A stretch of 64,000 bases of DNA, from assembly GCF_000233695.2 (NCBI RefSeq), contig NZ_CM001488.1:140549-204548 (forward strand), read 5' to 3'. This document shows, in pieces, positions 7,415-16,732 of this stretch. Under the pieces are notes generated by a model. The model saw only the letters and a program-made list of their open reading frames with translations, did no database searches and was not told the origin of the DNA. Both the position numbers and the translations under genes were made by a program. This stretch comes from Desulfobacter postgatei 2ac9. GTDB lineage: Bacteria; Desulfobacterota; Desulfobacteria; Desulfobacterales; Desulfobacteraceae. The first letter of the stretch is position 1, and the number at the start of each line of letters is the position of its first letter.

Positions 7415-10135
7415 TTAGCCAACAAATTCAACCTGGCTTGCAGGCGTACGGCAATCCATGATCATACCGCGAGCTTTGTGGTCAGCAATTTCAGCAGAGC
7501 AACCCACCATACGACCAAGCAGGAACAAGATAAATGCGATATCCTGCATAGCTTTGGCATCAATTTTTCCGCTGTTTACATCTTTCCAGAGCAGGTCAAG
7601 GGAGATGGTTGCGATAACGCCATCAATATTCACGCAGAATACGTTCTTGGTAGCGCCAACTTCAAACATCGCTTTAACCAGGTGATGATAGAATACCTGG
7701 AAGTGGTTGATCTCGTTTCTTTCAGCGAACAGTTTGTCCATGAAAACTTCACGCGGATCGTAGTTAACCGGTTTTCCTTTGAATACAGGATGGTTTACGC
7801 ACGGTACCTTGAAGTAGTTCATAATACCTTCGCGTTTTGCCGTTTGTTTGGTGCTCAGGTATTTTTCTGCAGTGGCCTGGGCAATCGCTTTCATCTTGGC
7901 ATCGCGCTTGGCGTCATCGGGTTCCAGGTACGGATCAAAGTCACCAAAGGCATCTTTGAGGAACTTGATGGCTTCAAAACCGTTGCCGCCATGGTCACGA
8001 CCGGTGTTGTTCATCCAGCCGGAGTAGCATGTAGCGATATAGTTACCGCCACTGACGGATTCCTTGGCACCCTTGGCACTGATGGTGCCCGGGCCGTTGG
8101 ACATCAGCAGGTTGAGCAGGCCGTTGGTGGCAAACTGTTCTCTTGCATTGCAATCACGGTTGAACAGCAGTTTAAAGCAGGTTGTTGCAAAGTCAGTATT
8201 CAGCACGGACAGATCGCTGAGTTCTACCAAGGATTTGTAGAAATCGTTGACCTCATACTGGGGTGCGCAGCAACCGACAAGGACGCCGTTGCATGCCAGA
8301 TATGTAGCAACTTCATGAGCGGTTTCACGGGTCATCTGCCTGTCAACCAGAGGCGTCCAGATAACGCTTAAGCTCATGGCAGCCAGAAGCAGGCTGAGTT
8401 TGTTTACATCACTGTTTGCTTCGGCATATTTCTGGGCATATTTGGTGAAGATGGTTTCCAAACCTTCTTTGGCCAGCAGTTTACCGAAGAATGCAGCAAC
8501 TTCTGCTTCTTTAGCTGTTGTTTCACCCTGGGGCATAATCTTCTGTGCCACTTTTTCAGCAACAAGCGTATCGTTTACAGAAGCATCGCCAAAGATATCG
8601 ACATAGAAAAGATCGATCATTTTTTGGGTCATCTCTGTCATGTCTTGATACAGCTTGCAGTTACCGGATGTTAAGACTGCAGCGCCAAGATAAGCGTTAG
8701 GCAGGGCGCCATTAGCGCGGGCACGGGCGGTAATATCCATGTACTGCGTACCCACAGCTGTAAAATAGTTCATTATGGCATTGGCTAGCGGCAGATATTT
8801 CTCATCGGGCATTACAGAAGATACGGCAAAGAAGTTGGAAAGGGCAAAGTGTTTTACAACAAGATCAAGAACCGGAACACCATGTACTTCGGTAACGTCG
8901 GTTTTCGAATTCATGCGGCTTGCGCCGGACTTGTTGCGCATGGATTCTCTGGTCAGCTGGGCACCCACCTGATTACCAAGTTTTTTGATGGCATCGTTGT
9001 AGGGTTCCATGGCTTCAACGGCAGCCATTTTCAGTTTTGCAGGAAGATCCAGGCCCTGATCATTTACAAACCAGGGTTTCAGGCTCAAGTCGCCTTTGGG
9101 TGGGAAATCGCTATTTTCACCGATCTCTTTGTAAACAGCGGCCATAGCTGTCGGCGCATCCTGGATGGATTCAATTCTGACACCCTTTTTGGACGCTTTG
9201 GGTTTGTCAGGGTTGAACATCTCAACACCAAAATATGAATCAAACCATTTCTCTTTTGCAAGGGCATCATCACCGCCACCGGCAATGGCGCCGGCATGAC
9301 CAACCGCGCGGCTCAGGTTTGCTTTCCAGCGACCGGTTACGCAAGCTACGATGGGTTTGGTCAGCTTGATGGTGCCGTCGGCAATCCAGTCAAGGGCCAT
9401 TTTTTCGTAATATCCGCCGGGCTCAATATAGCAGAAGATCGCTTTGGTACGCGGATCATTTTCTGCGCAATAGAGGAATTCAGGGAAGGCAAAGTGGATA
9501 TAAAGGTCTTTACCGGAACTCAGTACGGTGGATGTACCGAAACCGGCAGTCTTCAGGTATTCAGGGATGGTGGTACTGAAGTTACCGGAGTTACTGAAAA
9601 CAGCAACGCTGCCTTTTACAAGGGATTCACCCGGGTTGTTACCACCCAGGGCGCCACCAACACGTACCTGGTCCCAGGAGTTGCCGATACCCAGGCAATT
9701 TCCGCCAAATACGTCAATTTTATGTTCCTGTGCGATGGCGCGGATAAACGCAGCATCTTTTACACCGACTTTTTCAGTCAAAATAACGATTTTTTTCAGG
9801 TCGGGATTCTGGGCGATCAGCTCGGCAGCTGCGGCTGCAACTGCTGTGGGCGGCAGGTAGATAACACCTGTATCAAATTTGATACCGGCGTCAATAATCT
9901 CTTTAATACTGCCGTATGCAGGGATATCACCGATTTTGGTTTCCAGTTTTCCACCGGATTTTCCGTATTGAACACCAGCAACAATGTTACCGCCGCTGAA
10001 TTCGTGTGATGTGGGGGTTACGCCTTTACTTTCACCACCCAGAAGGTTCATCACTACGCACCGGGTCTCTTTATTTGCTATTTCTTCTAGATTATTTACT
10101 CCCACGTAGTAGGGGAAGGGATTAGTTTGGCTCAT
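7415..10135 (-). CDS. aclA: ATP-citrate lyase, large (CoA-binding/citrate synthase-like) subunit
   Basis: A 906-residue protein with a succinyl-CoA synthetase alpha-like half (CoA-binding fold; FGGNCLGIGNSWDQ, VFSNSGNFSTT) whose phosphohistidine loop VGHAGAIAGG places the catalytic His at about residue 280. The rest, from about residue 420, is a citrate synthase/citryl-CoA lyase-like domain with the conserved TGRDHGGNGFEA and CVNIDGVIA segments. The enzyme interconverts citrate, ATP and CoA with acetyl-CoA, oxaloacetate, ADP and phosphate; in Desulfobacter it is known to work toward citrate synthesis during acetate oxidation. It is about 300 residues longer than the roughly 610-residue large subunit of green sulfur bacteria. 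It lies 109 bases downstream of the ATP-grasp subunit gene, same strand. Confidence 0.9.
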   Translation of the reverse strand: MSQTNPFPYYVGVNNLEEIANKETRCVVMNLLGGESKGVTPTSHEFSGGNIVAGVQYGKSGGKLETKIGDIPAYGSIKEIIDAGIKFDTGVIYLPPTAVAAAAAELIAQNPDLKKIVILTEKVGVKDAAFIRAIAQEHKIDVFGGNCLGIGNSWDQVRVGGALGGNNPGESLVKGSVAVFSNSGNFSTTIPEYLKTAGFGTSTVLSSGKDLYIHFAFPEFLYCAENDPRTKAIFCYIEPGGYYEKMALDWIADGTIKLTKPIVACVTGRWKANLSRAVGHAGAIAGGGDDALAKEKWFDSYFGVEMFNPDKPKASKKGVRIESIQDAPTAMAAVYKEIGENSDFPPKGDLSLKPWFVNDQGLDLPAKLKMAAVEAMEPYNDAIKKLGNQVGAQLTRESMRNKSGASRMNSKTDVTEVHGVPVLDLVVKHFALSNFFAVSSVMPDEKYLPLANAIMNYFTAVGTQYMDITARARANGALPNAYLGAAVLTSGNCKLYQDMTEMTQKMIDLFYVDIFGDASVNDTLVAEKVAQKIMPQGETTAKEAEVAAFFGKLLAKEGLETIFTKYAQKYAEANSDVNKLSLLLAAMSLSVIWTPLVDRQMTRETAHEVATYLACNGVLVGCCAPQYEVNDFYKSLVELSDLSVLNTDFATTCFKLLFNRDCNAREQFATNGLLNLLMSNGPGTISAKGAKESVSGGNYIATCYSGWMNNTGRDHGGNGFEAIKFLKDAFGDFDPYLEPDDAKRDAKMKAIAQATAEKYLSTKQTAKREGIMNYFKVPCVNHPVFKGKPVNYDPREVFMDKLFAERNEINHFQVFYHHLVKAMFEVGATKNVFCVNIDGVIATISLDLLWKDVNSGKIDAKAMQDIAFILFLLGRMVGCSAEIADHKARGMIMDCRTPASQVEFVG

Positions 10136-10244
10136 AGCGTCTCCAATAAAATGATTTATTTTCTGGTTAATTTGCTAAAATGCTTTTGATTTATAATTAA
10201 ATCGTCAGATTACCTTTGACCTTTGTTTTTGGTTCAGCAATTAA

Positions 10245-11474
10245 TTATTTTTTATTTGCTGTAATCCATGCATCCAGTTCCAGGGTGTAATTCAATACAC
10301 CAATCATACTACTGTCGAAACCGAACATTTTGTAAGGAACTTTCATACTGTCAAGAAGGTCACGGGCATAAATCATTCCCTGCACGACGTTTGGTCCACC
10401 ACGACCGATTATAACGTGAACATTAGGATTCAGATGAATGTTTTCTCTCAGGGCATCCAGCATCGCTTTGATGGTAACGAAAATATCGGTATTGTTAGCT
10501 TTACCACCAATAATCTGAACAATGTTGGCATTCTTCAGAAAGTGCTTGTAGCAAATGCTTGCAATCTCTTTCATCTTTGCATAGGGCGGGTTTCCACCAA
10601 AGTCAGATGAAAACATTGCTTTGTCGCCCAGAACCTCAGTGGCAGCACTGTTGGCACCACCGCCGAACATGAAGGGCAGGATGGTTCCGTTGGGGTTAAG
10701 TTCCACAACGTCGCTCTGTCCCTGATAGGTTCTCAGCTGGTTGATTTCAGTTTCGAATTCGGTCAATTCCGTAGCAAATACTTCATTGGGGAATTTGATG
10801 CGGGTATGTGCGGGATCGTCCTGATCAAAAGCGGCTTTAACGTCGCAGGCAACCGGAACGGGACGTTTGCCTTTTTGCATACGAATGGGGTTGATCTCAA
10901 TCATGGTCAGACCATAATTGTTATAAAGATCCCACAGTTTGGGAATCTGCTGTACCAGCGGACTGATGAAGGCTTTGGGGCATCCCAGTTTGATCAGGGC
11001 ATCATTCACATGATAACCTCTGAGGCCTTCATTGGGGTTAAACGGAATGATCGCTTTTTTCTCGGGCGGCAGCTCTTCAACTTCAACACCACCTTCAACA
11101 ATCAGCAGCATGGTCGGCGTTCTGGTGATTGTAGATGTTGTAATACTTACATAAAGCTCTGAATCTGATGCGACAAATTCTTCAAATGTGCAGCCGTTTG
11201 CCTTATGTGTTGTATTGCCCTGCTTATATTCGGCAAAGCAAAGATCTTTTCTGGCCTGGTTGGCGTCTGCATAGTTGTCGACAATTTTTACCAGCCCTGC
11301 TTTTCCTTTTTTACCGGCACTGCCCATGAAAGACGGTTTTACAACGACTTTGCCGCCTTTTTTGATCAGCGCTTCAATCTGTTCTTTGGTAGCATTTTCT
11401 GTCAGGGTCTCTGCTACAGGGAAATCAACGATATCCATCAATTGCTTTCCGTATTTTAATCCAGTTAGTTGCAT
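10245..11474 (-). CDS. aclB: ATP-citrate lyase, small (ATP-grasp) subunit
   Basis: A 409-residue protein related to succinyl-CoA synthetase beta and to the N-terminal part of animal ATP-citrate lyase. Visible features are the ATP-grasp lysine region KVVVKPSFMGSAGKKGKAG, the metal-binding segment MIEINPIRMQKG, and the C-terminal ligase fold with FGGGANSAATEV and IGRGGPNVVQG. It phosphorylates citrate through the phosphohistidine of the large subunit. A good ribosome-binding site (GGGAGGA) precedes the ATG at 11474. It is the first gene of the operon, about 310 bases from the predicted promoter. Confidence 0.92.
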   Translation of the reverse strand: MQLTGLKYGKQLMDIVDFPVAETLTENATKEQIEALIKKGGKVVVKPSFMGSAGKKGKAGLVKIVDNYADANQARKDLCFAEYKQGNTTHKANGCTFEEFVASDSELYVSITTSTITRTPTMLLIVEGGVEVEELPPEKKAIIPFNPNEGLRGYHVNDALIKLGCPKAFISPLVQQIPKLWDLYNNYGLTMIEINPIRMQKGKRPVPVACDVKAAFDQDDPAHTRIKFPNEVFATELTEFETEINQLRTYQGQSDVVELNPNGTILPFMFGGGANSAATEVLGDKAMFSSDFGGNPPYAKMKEIASICYKHFLKNANIVQIIGGKANNTDIFVTIKAMLDALRENIHLNPNVHVIIGRGGPNVVQGMIYARDLLDSMKVPYKMFGFDSSMIGVLNYTLELDAWITANKK

Positions 11475-11789
11475 TTTTCCTCCCTGATAATGTAGTGAAT
11501 TTAATTAAAAAGAACTTCTCAATTCATTCGATATTACCAACAGACTTCAATCTTAACATCCTGCTCTCTTACGAAAACAAAATGCTGATTATTTTCGAAC
11601 ACCTAACTTGACCTTACTGCAATATCATCCATTCAAATATTGCATTCAGGAATCGTTAGTTGCTCCTTCTCGTCGCAAGTAAGGTTTAAAGCTCCCCCTA
11701 AACGTCTTCCCACACCAAGCCCTCCTTTCTGTTTGGGATTTGAATAAATTTAAACAGTCGTTTTAAAGATCTCTTATCAAGTTTAAGTC

Positions 11790-11819
11790 TATATAGGATA
11801 GGAACTTCCGTTTTGTCAA
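11790..11819 (-). promoter_or_regulatory. Predicted acl operon promoter
   Basis: On the minus strand: TTGACA (11819-11814), an 18-base spacer, then TATATA (11795-11790). The spacer contains TTCCTATCC directly before the -10 box. The same 9-mer sits in the same place in the predicted aconitase promoter at 37934-37963; the two 30-base cores agree at 24 positions. The predicted transcript start is about 310 bases from the aclB start codon. Confidence 0.65.
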
Positions 11820-11999
11820 TAGGATAGTGTAGCCAAAATTCACCACCAAAATTTAATATGTTTCCATAAAAAAACGAACAGGTGGCAGTCATGGGGTTTT
11901 AGCCTTATTTAAAATAAATAATTTGTTAGCTCATAAAAACTATCATTTGGCATTATTGTTTTGTTTCTCGATACAGTTATCATCTTTATGCCGACGGCA

Positions 12000-12039
12000 A
12001 TTGTGAAATGGATTGCCTGATTGTGCAATGGATTGCCTG
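12000..12039. repeat. Tandem 20-bp duplication
   Basis: Two adjacent copies of a 20-base unit (ATTGTGAAATGGATTGCCTG and ATTGTGCAATGGATTGCCTG) differing at one base. It lies in noncoding DNA between the acl promoter and hisS; no function apparent. Confidence 0.8.
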
Positions 12040-12342
12040 AATTAATTAGTTTAGCAAGATATACAGACAGATCTGTTAAGGGAATGGAACCACTTAATGT
12101 TTTTTCTTTTTCATTCCTGAATGATAACATGCATAGTGACATATTTGGTTGCACTCGTTGGTGGTGGCTTTTTTGAACTCAAAGCCACTATAGCGGCTCG
12201 ATCTATCAAGCGCAACAAAAATTTTTATTTTTTTAACCGTGGGGTGGACTGCCGTATCCGTTAACTTTCAAGGCTCGGGAAATCATCCAACGAATATTGA
12301 CCCGTTCGCCTTGATGGCCAATATCCGACCTTTTATTATATG

Positions 12343-12372
12343 TTGACTAAGACGCTGATTTTAAACTATATA
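12343..12372 (+). promoter_or_regulatory. Predicted hisS promoter
   Basis: TTGACT (12343-12348), an 18-base spacer and TATATA (12367-12372), ending about 55 bases before the hisS start codon. Near-consensus for the housekeeping sigma factor. It lacks the TTCCTATCC spacer motif seen in the acl and aconitase promoters. Confidence 0.6.
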
Positions 12373-12426
12373 GATCGGCTGTATATTTTTTTAGAAATGA
12401 ACGTAAAAGGTTAAAGATATAAAAGC

Positions 12427-13683
12427 ATGCAGACCATACGTGGATTCAGAGACATTTTACCGGAACAAATTGCTCTGTGGCAAAAGGTGGAACAAGAAGC
12501 GGCAGCCCTGTTTGAATCCTTTGGATACAGGGAAATCCGTATCCCTATTGTGGAAAAGACAGCGCTGTTTGCCCGGAGTATTGGAGAAACGACCGATATT
12601 GTCGAAAAGGAGATGTATACCTTTGAAGACAGAACAGGGGATATGCTCACACTGCGGCCCGAGGCCACAGCATCCATTTGCAGGGCATATATCCAACATA
12701 AAATGTATGCTGCCGAACCGGTACGCAAGTTTTATCTGACAGGCCCCATGTTTCGCAGAGAGCGGCCGCAAAAGGGTCGCTATCGCCAGTTTTACCAGAT
12801 TGATGCAGAGGTTTTTGGGGTTGAATCCCCTTATATTGACAGTGAACTGATTTTTCTCTTACACACCTTGCTGCGCCGCCTCGGGCTTGAAGGCCTTTCG
12901 GCCCATATCAACAGCCTTGGCTGCCCCGTCTGCCGTCCTGATTTTCAAAAAGCCCTGCTCGATTTTTTAGGCGAGCGAAAAGACAATCTGTGTGAGAACT
13001 GCAAACGCAGGCTGGTTAAAAATCCGCTGCGGATACTGGACTGTAAAGTAGAAACATGCAGGCAGGCCCTTGAGGGCTCGCCTGCCACAGTGGATCACCT
13101 GTGCCCGGACTGCCGTACCCATTTTGAAACCGTGAAAACCAGTCTTGAAAAACTTGGTGTGGATTTCATGATTGACGACACCCTGGTTCGTGGACTTGAC
13201 TATTATACCCGTACCGCCTGGGAGGTTCAGACCACAACGCTTGGTGCCCAGTCCGCCGTTGCCGGCGGCGGCCGGTACGATCGTCTGGTGGAAGAGCTCG
13301 GTGGGCCTTCAACACCGGCCATCGGCTTTGCCATCGGCTTTGACCGTCTGGTGGAAGTTATGGAACAACTTGACACCCAGGTGTGTGAAAAGGGCCCGGA
13401 CCTTTTTATTGTCAGCCTGGGAGCAGATGCCCAGGCATATGCATTTGAATGGTCCTGCAGACTGAATACCATGGGCATAAGAACAGATTCGGATTTCCGT
13501 GGAAAAAGCATGAAAGCGTTGATGAAACGGGCAAACAAGGTTAATGCCGCTTTTGTTCTCATTATCGGGGACAATGAACTTGCCCAAAAAAAACTTGTTC
13601 TGCGCAATATGGCTACCAAGGAACAAACGGAAATCGGCCTGGATAATCTGGTGAATGATTTGGCACAATTAATTAAAAATTAA
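12427..13683 (+). CDS. hisS: Histidyl-tRNA synthetase
   Basis: A 418-residue class II aminoacyl-tRNA synthetase that charges tRNA-His. It starts with the usual MQTIRGFRDILPEQ, has motif 2 around FYLTGPMFRRERPQKGRYRQFYQ, the histidine-binding LVRGLDYYTRTAWEV, and motif 3 at AIGFAIGFDRLVEVM, followed by an anticodon-binding domain. Length is normal. aspS follows 26 bases later, so the two are probably co-transcribed from the promoter at 12343. Confidence 0.97.
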   Translation: MQTIRGFRDILPEQIALWQKVEQEAAALFESFGYREIRIPIVEKTALFARSIGETTDIVEKEMYTFEDRTGDMLTLRPEATASICRAYIQHKMYAAEPVRKFYLTGPMFRRERPQKGRYRQFYQIDAEVFGVESPYIDSELIFLLHTLLRRLGLEGLSAHINSLGCPVCRPDFQKALLDFLGERKDNLCENCKRRLVKNPLRILDCKVETCRQALEGSPATVDHLCPDCRTHFETVKTSLEKLGVDFMIDDTLVRGLDYYTRTAWEVQTTTLGAQSAVAGGGRYDRLVEELGGPSTPAIGFAIGFDRLVEVMEQLDTQVCEKGPDLFIVSLGADAQAYAFEWSCRLNTMGIRTDSDFRGKSMKALMKRANKVNAAFVLIIGDNELAQKKLVLRNMATKEQTEIGLDNLVNDLAQLIKN

Positions 13684-13709
13684 TATAGTTATGGAGTTTA
13701 AGAATTAAA

Positions 13710-15497
13710 GTGACTGATTTACTTGGAGATATGAAACGCACACACTCCTGCATTGAGTTGGGAGACAGCCACATTGGTCAGGACGTCGTACTCATGGGGT
13801 GGGTTCAGCACCGCCGGGACCACGGCGGCGTTATTTTTGTGGACCTTCGGGACCGGGAAGGCATTACTCAGATTGTATTTGATCCGTCGTTCTCCGCGAA
13901 TGTCCATGAAAAAGCCCAGGAAATCAGAAGCGAATATGTCCTGGGCATCAAAGGAAAAGTGTCGGCAAGACCTGATGACATGGTCAACCCCAGGATGACC
14001 ACCGGTGCCATAGAGGTGCTTGTGGACGAGCTGCGGATTTTTTCCAGGGCCAAAACACCGGCCTTTCAGATTGAAGACCGGGTTGATGCATCGGAAACCA
14101 TACGACTCCAGTACCGTTATCTGGATTTAAGGCGTACCCAGCTAAAAAACAATATCCTGGCCCGTCACAAAACCACCATGACCGTTCGAAATTATCTGGA
14201 CGCCCAAGGGTTTGTGGACATTGAAACCCCGTTTCTAACCAAAAGTACGCCCGAAGGCGCCAGGGATTATCTGGTCCCCTCCCGGGTTAACCAGGGCGAT
14301 TTTTACGCCCTGCCCCAGTCTCCCCAGCTCTTCAAACAGCTTTTGATGATTTCCGGCTTTGACCGGTATTACCAGATTGTCAAATGCTTCAGGGACGAGG
14401 ACCTGCGGGCGGATCGCCAGCCCGAGTTCACCCAGATCGATATGGAACTCTCCTTTGTGGATGAACACCAGGTGATGGAAATTAGCGAAGGATTGATCAA
14501 GGCCATATTCAAAAAGGTGCTGGATTTGGACTTCCCCGAACCTTTCCCCAGCATGACCTGGGCCGAGGCCATGGACCGGTTCGGGTTAGACCGTCCTGAT
14601 TTAAGGTTTGGCCTGGAATTGAAAAATGTCTCCGATATTGTGGCCAATGCGGACTTCAAAGTGTTTGCCTCTGTGGTTAAAAACGGCGGCCTGGTCAAGG
14701 CCATCAATGTCAAGGGCTGTGCAGATTTTACCCGAAAACAGATTGATGAACTCACCGAATTTGCAGCCGTTTACAGGGCCAAGGGCCTTGCCTGGATAAA
14801 AATAAAAGACGATCAGTGGCAGTCCCCCATTGCAAAATTCTTCTCTGATGATGAAAAAGAGGCATTGAAGAAACGCCTGGATCTTGAACCCGGTGATATT
14901 GTCTTTTTTGTGGCAGATCAGCCCAAAATCACCAATGAGGCCCTGGGTCAGTTGAGAAACGAGTTGGCACGCAGACTTGGGCTCATTGATGACAGTGAGT
15001 TCAAATTTACCTGGATCACCCATTTTCCGATGTTTGAATATGATGAAACGGAAAAACGCTACCAGGCGCTTCATCATCCGTTTACCGCACCCACGGAATC
15101 GGACCTGGACAAACTGGAGACCACTCCCCTGGAAGTTAACTCCCGGGCCTATGACCTGGTTCTCAACGGTGTTGAAATCGGCGGCGGCAGTATCCGTATC
15201 CATGACAGCAAACTGCAGCAACGGGTCCTCAAATGCTTAGGAATCGGTGAGGAAGAAGCAAAGGAGAAGTTCGGGTTCCTGCTGGAAGCCCTGACGTTTG
15301 GCGCACCTCCCCACGGCGGGCTGGCATTTGGCCTGGATCGTCTGGTTATGCTGCTTTGTCGTGAGGATTCCATCCGCAATGTCATTGCCTTTCCAAAAAC
15401 CCAGAAAGCCACCTGCCTGATGACGCAGGCGCCCTCAAAAGCTGCGGCGGCCCAGCTCCAGGAGCTGGCCATTAAAACGGTAAAGCCACTGGATTAA
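13710..15497 (+). CDS. aspS: Aspartyl-tRNA synthetase
   Basis: A 595-residue bacterial-type AspRS: N-terminal OB-fold anticodon-binding domain (VLMGWVQHRRDHGGVIFVDL), catalytic core with motif 2 FRDEDLRADRQPEFTQID, the bacterial GAD insertion, and motif 3 GLAFGLDRLVMLLC near the C-terminus. The frame opens at a GTG at 13710; an ATG seven codons later (13731, MKRTHSCIEL) is an equally good start. Aminoacylates tRNA-Asp (possibly also tRNA-Asn in organisms lacking AsnRS). Ends just before an intrinsic terminator. Confidence 0.97.
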   Translation: MTDLLGDMKRTHSCIELGDSHIGQDVVLMGWVQHRRDHGGVIFVDLRDREGITQIVFDPSFSANVHEKAQEIRSEYVLGIKGKVSARPDDMVNPRMTTGAIEVLVDELRIFSRAKTPAFQIEDRVDASETIRLQYRYLDLRRTQLKNNILARHKTTMTVRNYLDAQGFVDIETPFLTKSTPEGARDYLVPSRVNQGDFYALPQSPQLFKQLLMISGFDRYYQIVKCFRDEDLRADRQPEFTQIDMELSFVDEHQVMEISEGLIKAIFKKVLDLDFPEPFPSMTWAEAMDRFGLDRPDLRFGLELKNVSDIVANADFKVFASVVKNGGLVKAINVKGCADFTRKQIDELTEFAAVYRAKGLAWIKIKDDQWQSPIAKFFSDDEKEALKKRLDLEPGDIVFFVADQPKITNEALGQLRNELARRLGLIDDSEFKFTWITHFPMFEYDETEKRYQALHHPFTAPTESDLDKLETTPLEVNSRAYDLVLNGVEIGGGSIRIHDSKLQQRVLKCLGIGEEEAKEKFGFLLEALTFGAPPHGGLAFGLDRLVMLLCREDSIRNVIAFPKTQKATCLMTQAPSKAAAAQLQELAIKTVKPLD

Positions 15498-15521
15498 GGA
15501 AGAAGGGTGAAAATTTAAAAC

Positions 15522-15548
15522 CGCCCGGAAACAAATTGTTTCCGGGCG
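15522..15548. terminator. Bidirectional intrinsic terminator between aspS and minE
   Basis: A perfect 11-base inverted repeat (CGCCCGGAAAC / GTTTCCGGGCG) with a five-base loop between the convergent aspS and minE genes. A-rich flanks on the left give a U-run for minus-strand transcripts. Confidence 0.8.
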
Positions 15549-15627
15549 AAAATTCAAGCAAGACCAGAATTAAGAGCAGGAAAAAGGCAACCCGATCAGG
15601 TAACGCATCTGAAATAGAGTGTATGGA

Positions 15628-15894
15628 TCAGGCCTGTTTTCTTTTCACGTGGAGAATAGGGGTGTTAAACACAAGGGCAGAGACCTGGTTGTCATTTTTT
15701 ACCTTAAGCTCCAATGCATCTCTATCAATTTCAAAATATTTTGATATCACATTAACGATATCCGTCTGAAGATCAGTCAAAATAGTGTCGTTCACTTCAA
15801 GTTTGTCGTAAACTAAAGAAAATTGAAGACGCTTTTTTGCTTCGTCACTACTTCTTTTCTGGCCTCTGAACCGTCTCAAAAATTCTTGCAGCAT
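15628..15894 (-). CDS. minE: Cell division topological specificity factor MinE
   Basis: An 88-residue MinE. The N-terminal amphipathic/anti-MinCD part includes RLQFSLVYDK and the C-terminal dimerisation domain carries LQTDIVNVISKYFEIDRDALELKV. It stimulates MinD ATPase and drives pole-to-pole oscillation so that the Z-ring forms at mid-cell. It lies 10 bases after minD and is the last gene of a five-gene transcription unit. Confidence 0.95.
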   Translation of the reverse strand: MLQEFLRRFRGQKRSSDEAKKRLQFSLVYDKLEVNDTILTDLQTDIVNVISKYFEIDRDALELKVKNDNQVSALVFNTPILHVKRKQA

Positions 15895-15904
15895 TCAATT
15901 CTCC

Positions 15905-16699
15905 TTATCTTAACCCAAAAGTTTTACTCAATTTGCGCCATACACTGGTTTTTCGGTTCGGTACCTCAATGGGAACATCTTCGCCATTGAGACGTTTAGC
16001 AATCCTGCGAAAGGCCTGTCCGGCGATAGAATCATTCTGAAGCACCAGGGGCGTACCGGTGTTGGAGGATATGAGAACCTTTTCATCCATGGGCACAAGT
16101 CCTGCCAGCTCAATTGACAATATATCCAGCACATCTTCATGGCTGAGCATTTCACCACGTTCCACACGCATCGGCTCTATACGGTTGACAACAAGCTTGG
16201 GCTCTATAGAGCGCGCATACAACAGGCCGATAACCCGATCTGCATCCCTGACGGCGGAGACATCCGGGGTGCAGATCACAATCGCTTCATTGGCGCCGAC
16301 CGTGGCGTTTTCAAACCCTCTTTCAATTCCGGCCGGAGAATCCATGATCACATAATCAAATTTTGTGCGCAAATCGTTGGCCACCTGTTCAACTCCTTCC
16401 GGTGTCAGCACATCTTTATTATCACTTTGGGAGGCCGGGATTAGAAAAAGATTGTCAATACGTCTGTCCCGAATGGCTGCCTGGTCAATCTTGCATCGGC
16501 CCTGGACCACATCTACAATATTAAAAACAATCCGATTTTCCAGGCCCATGACCACATCAAGGTTGCGCAGTCCGATATCCATATCCACAATGGCGACCCT
16601 TTTTCCTTCAAGAGCCAGGGCCGCGCCAATGGAAGAGGTCGCTGTTGTTTTTCCCACGCCGCCCTTTCCAGATGTTACGACAATAATTTTTCCTTCCAA
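15905..16699 (-). CDS. minD: Septum site-determining ATPase MinD
   Basis: A 264-residue ParA/MinD ATPase. The deviant Walker A motif KGGVGKTTATSS is at residues 12-23, followed by VDMDIGLRNLDVVMGLE and the switch II segment VIMDSPAGIERGFENA. The C-terminal end (RKTSVWRKLSKTFGLR) is positively charged and suited to membrane targeting. Binds the membrane as an ATP dimer and recruits MinC. Spacing to minC is 33 bases. Confidence 0.97.
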   Translation of the reverse strand: MEGKIIVVTSGKGGVGKTTATSSIGAALALEGKRVAIVDMDIGLRNLDVVMGLENRIVFNIVDVVQGRCKIDQAAIRDRRIDNLFLIPASQSDNKDVLTPEGVEQVANDLRTKFDYVIMDSPAGIERGFENATVGANEAIVICTPDVSAVRDADRVIGLLYARSIEPKLVVNRIEPMRVERGEMLSHEDVLDILSIELAGLVPMDEKVLISSNTGTPLVLQNDSIAGQAFRRIAKRLNGEDVPIEVPNRKTSVWRKLSKTFGLR

Positions 16700-16732
16700 A
16701 ATTACACCTCAATAATTATGATTGTTTTTTCT

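Larger units (their letters stand above)
11475..12426. other. Divergent intergenic region between acl and hisS
   Basis: About 950 AT-rich bases with no convincing gene. The left third is the long leader of the acl operon; it holds a strong AAGGAGG followed by a five- or six-codon frame (TTG/GTG start, stop near 11698), which may be chance. The middle carries a 20-base tandem duplication (12000-12039). The right end holds the hisS promoter. Short minus-strand frames at 11698-11892 and 11909-12154 have no recognisable domains and atypical composition, and I do not call them genes. Confidence 0.6.

Noticed and set aside
7412-8371. A 319-codon plus-strand open frame opposite the ATP-citrate lyase gene
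   Set aside because: It is antisense to a clear enzyme, has no recognisable domain, and results from the codon bias of the real gene; similar long shadows occur at 9296-10009.
11909-12154. Short minus-strand frame in the acl-hisS gap
   Set aside because: No domain, contains the tandem 20-base repeat, atypical composition, no convincing start signal.
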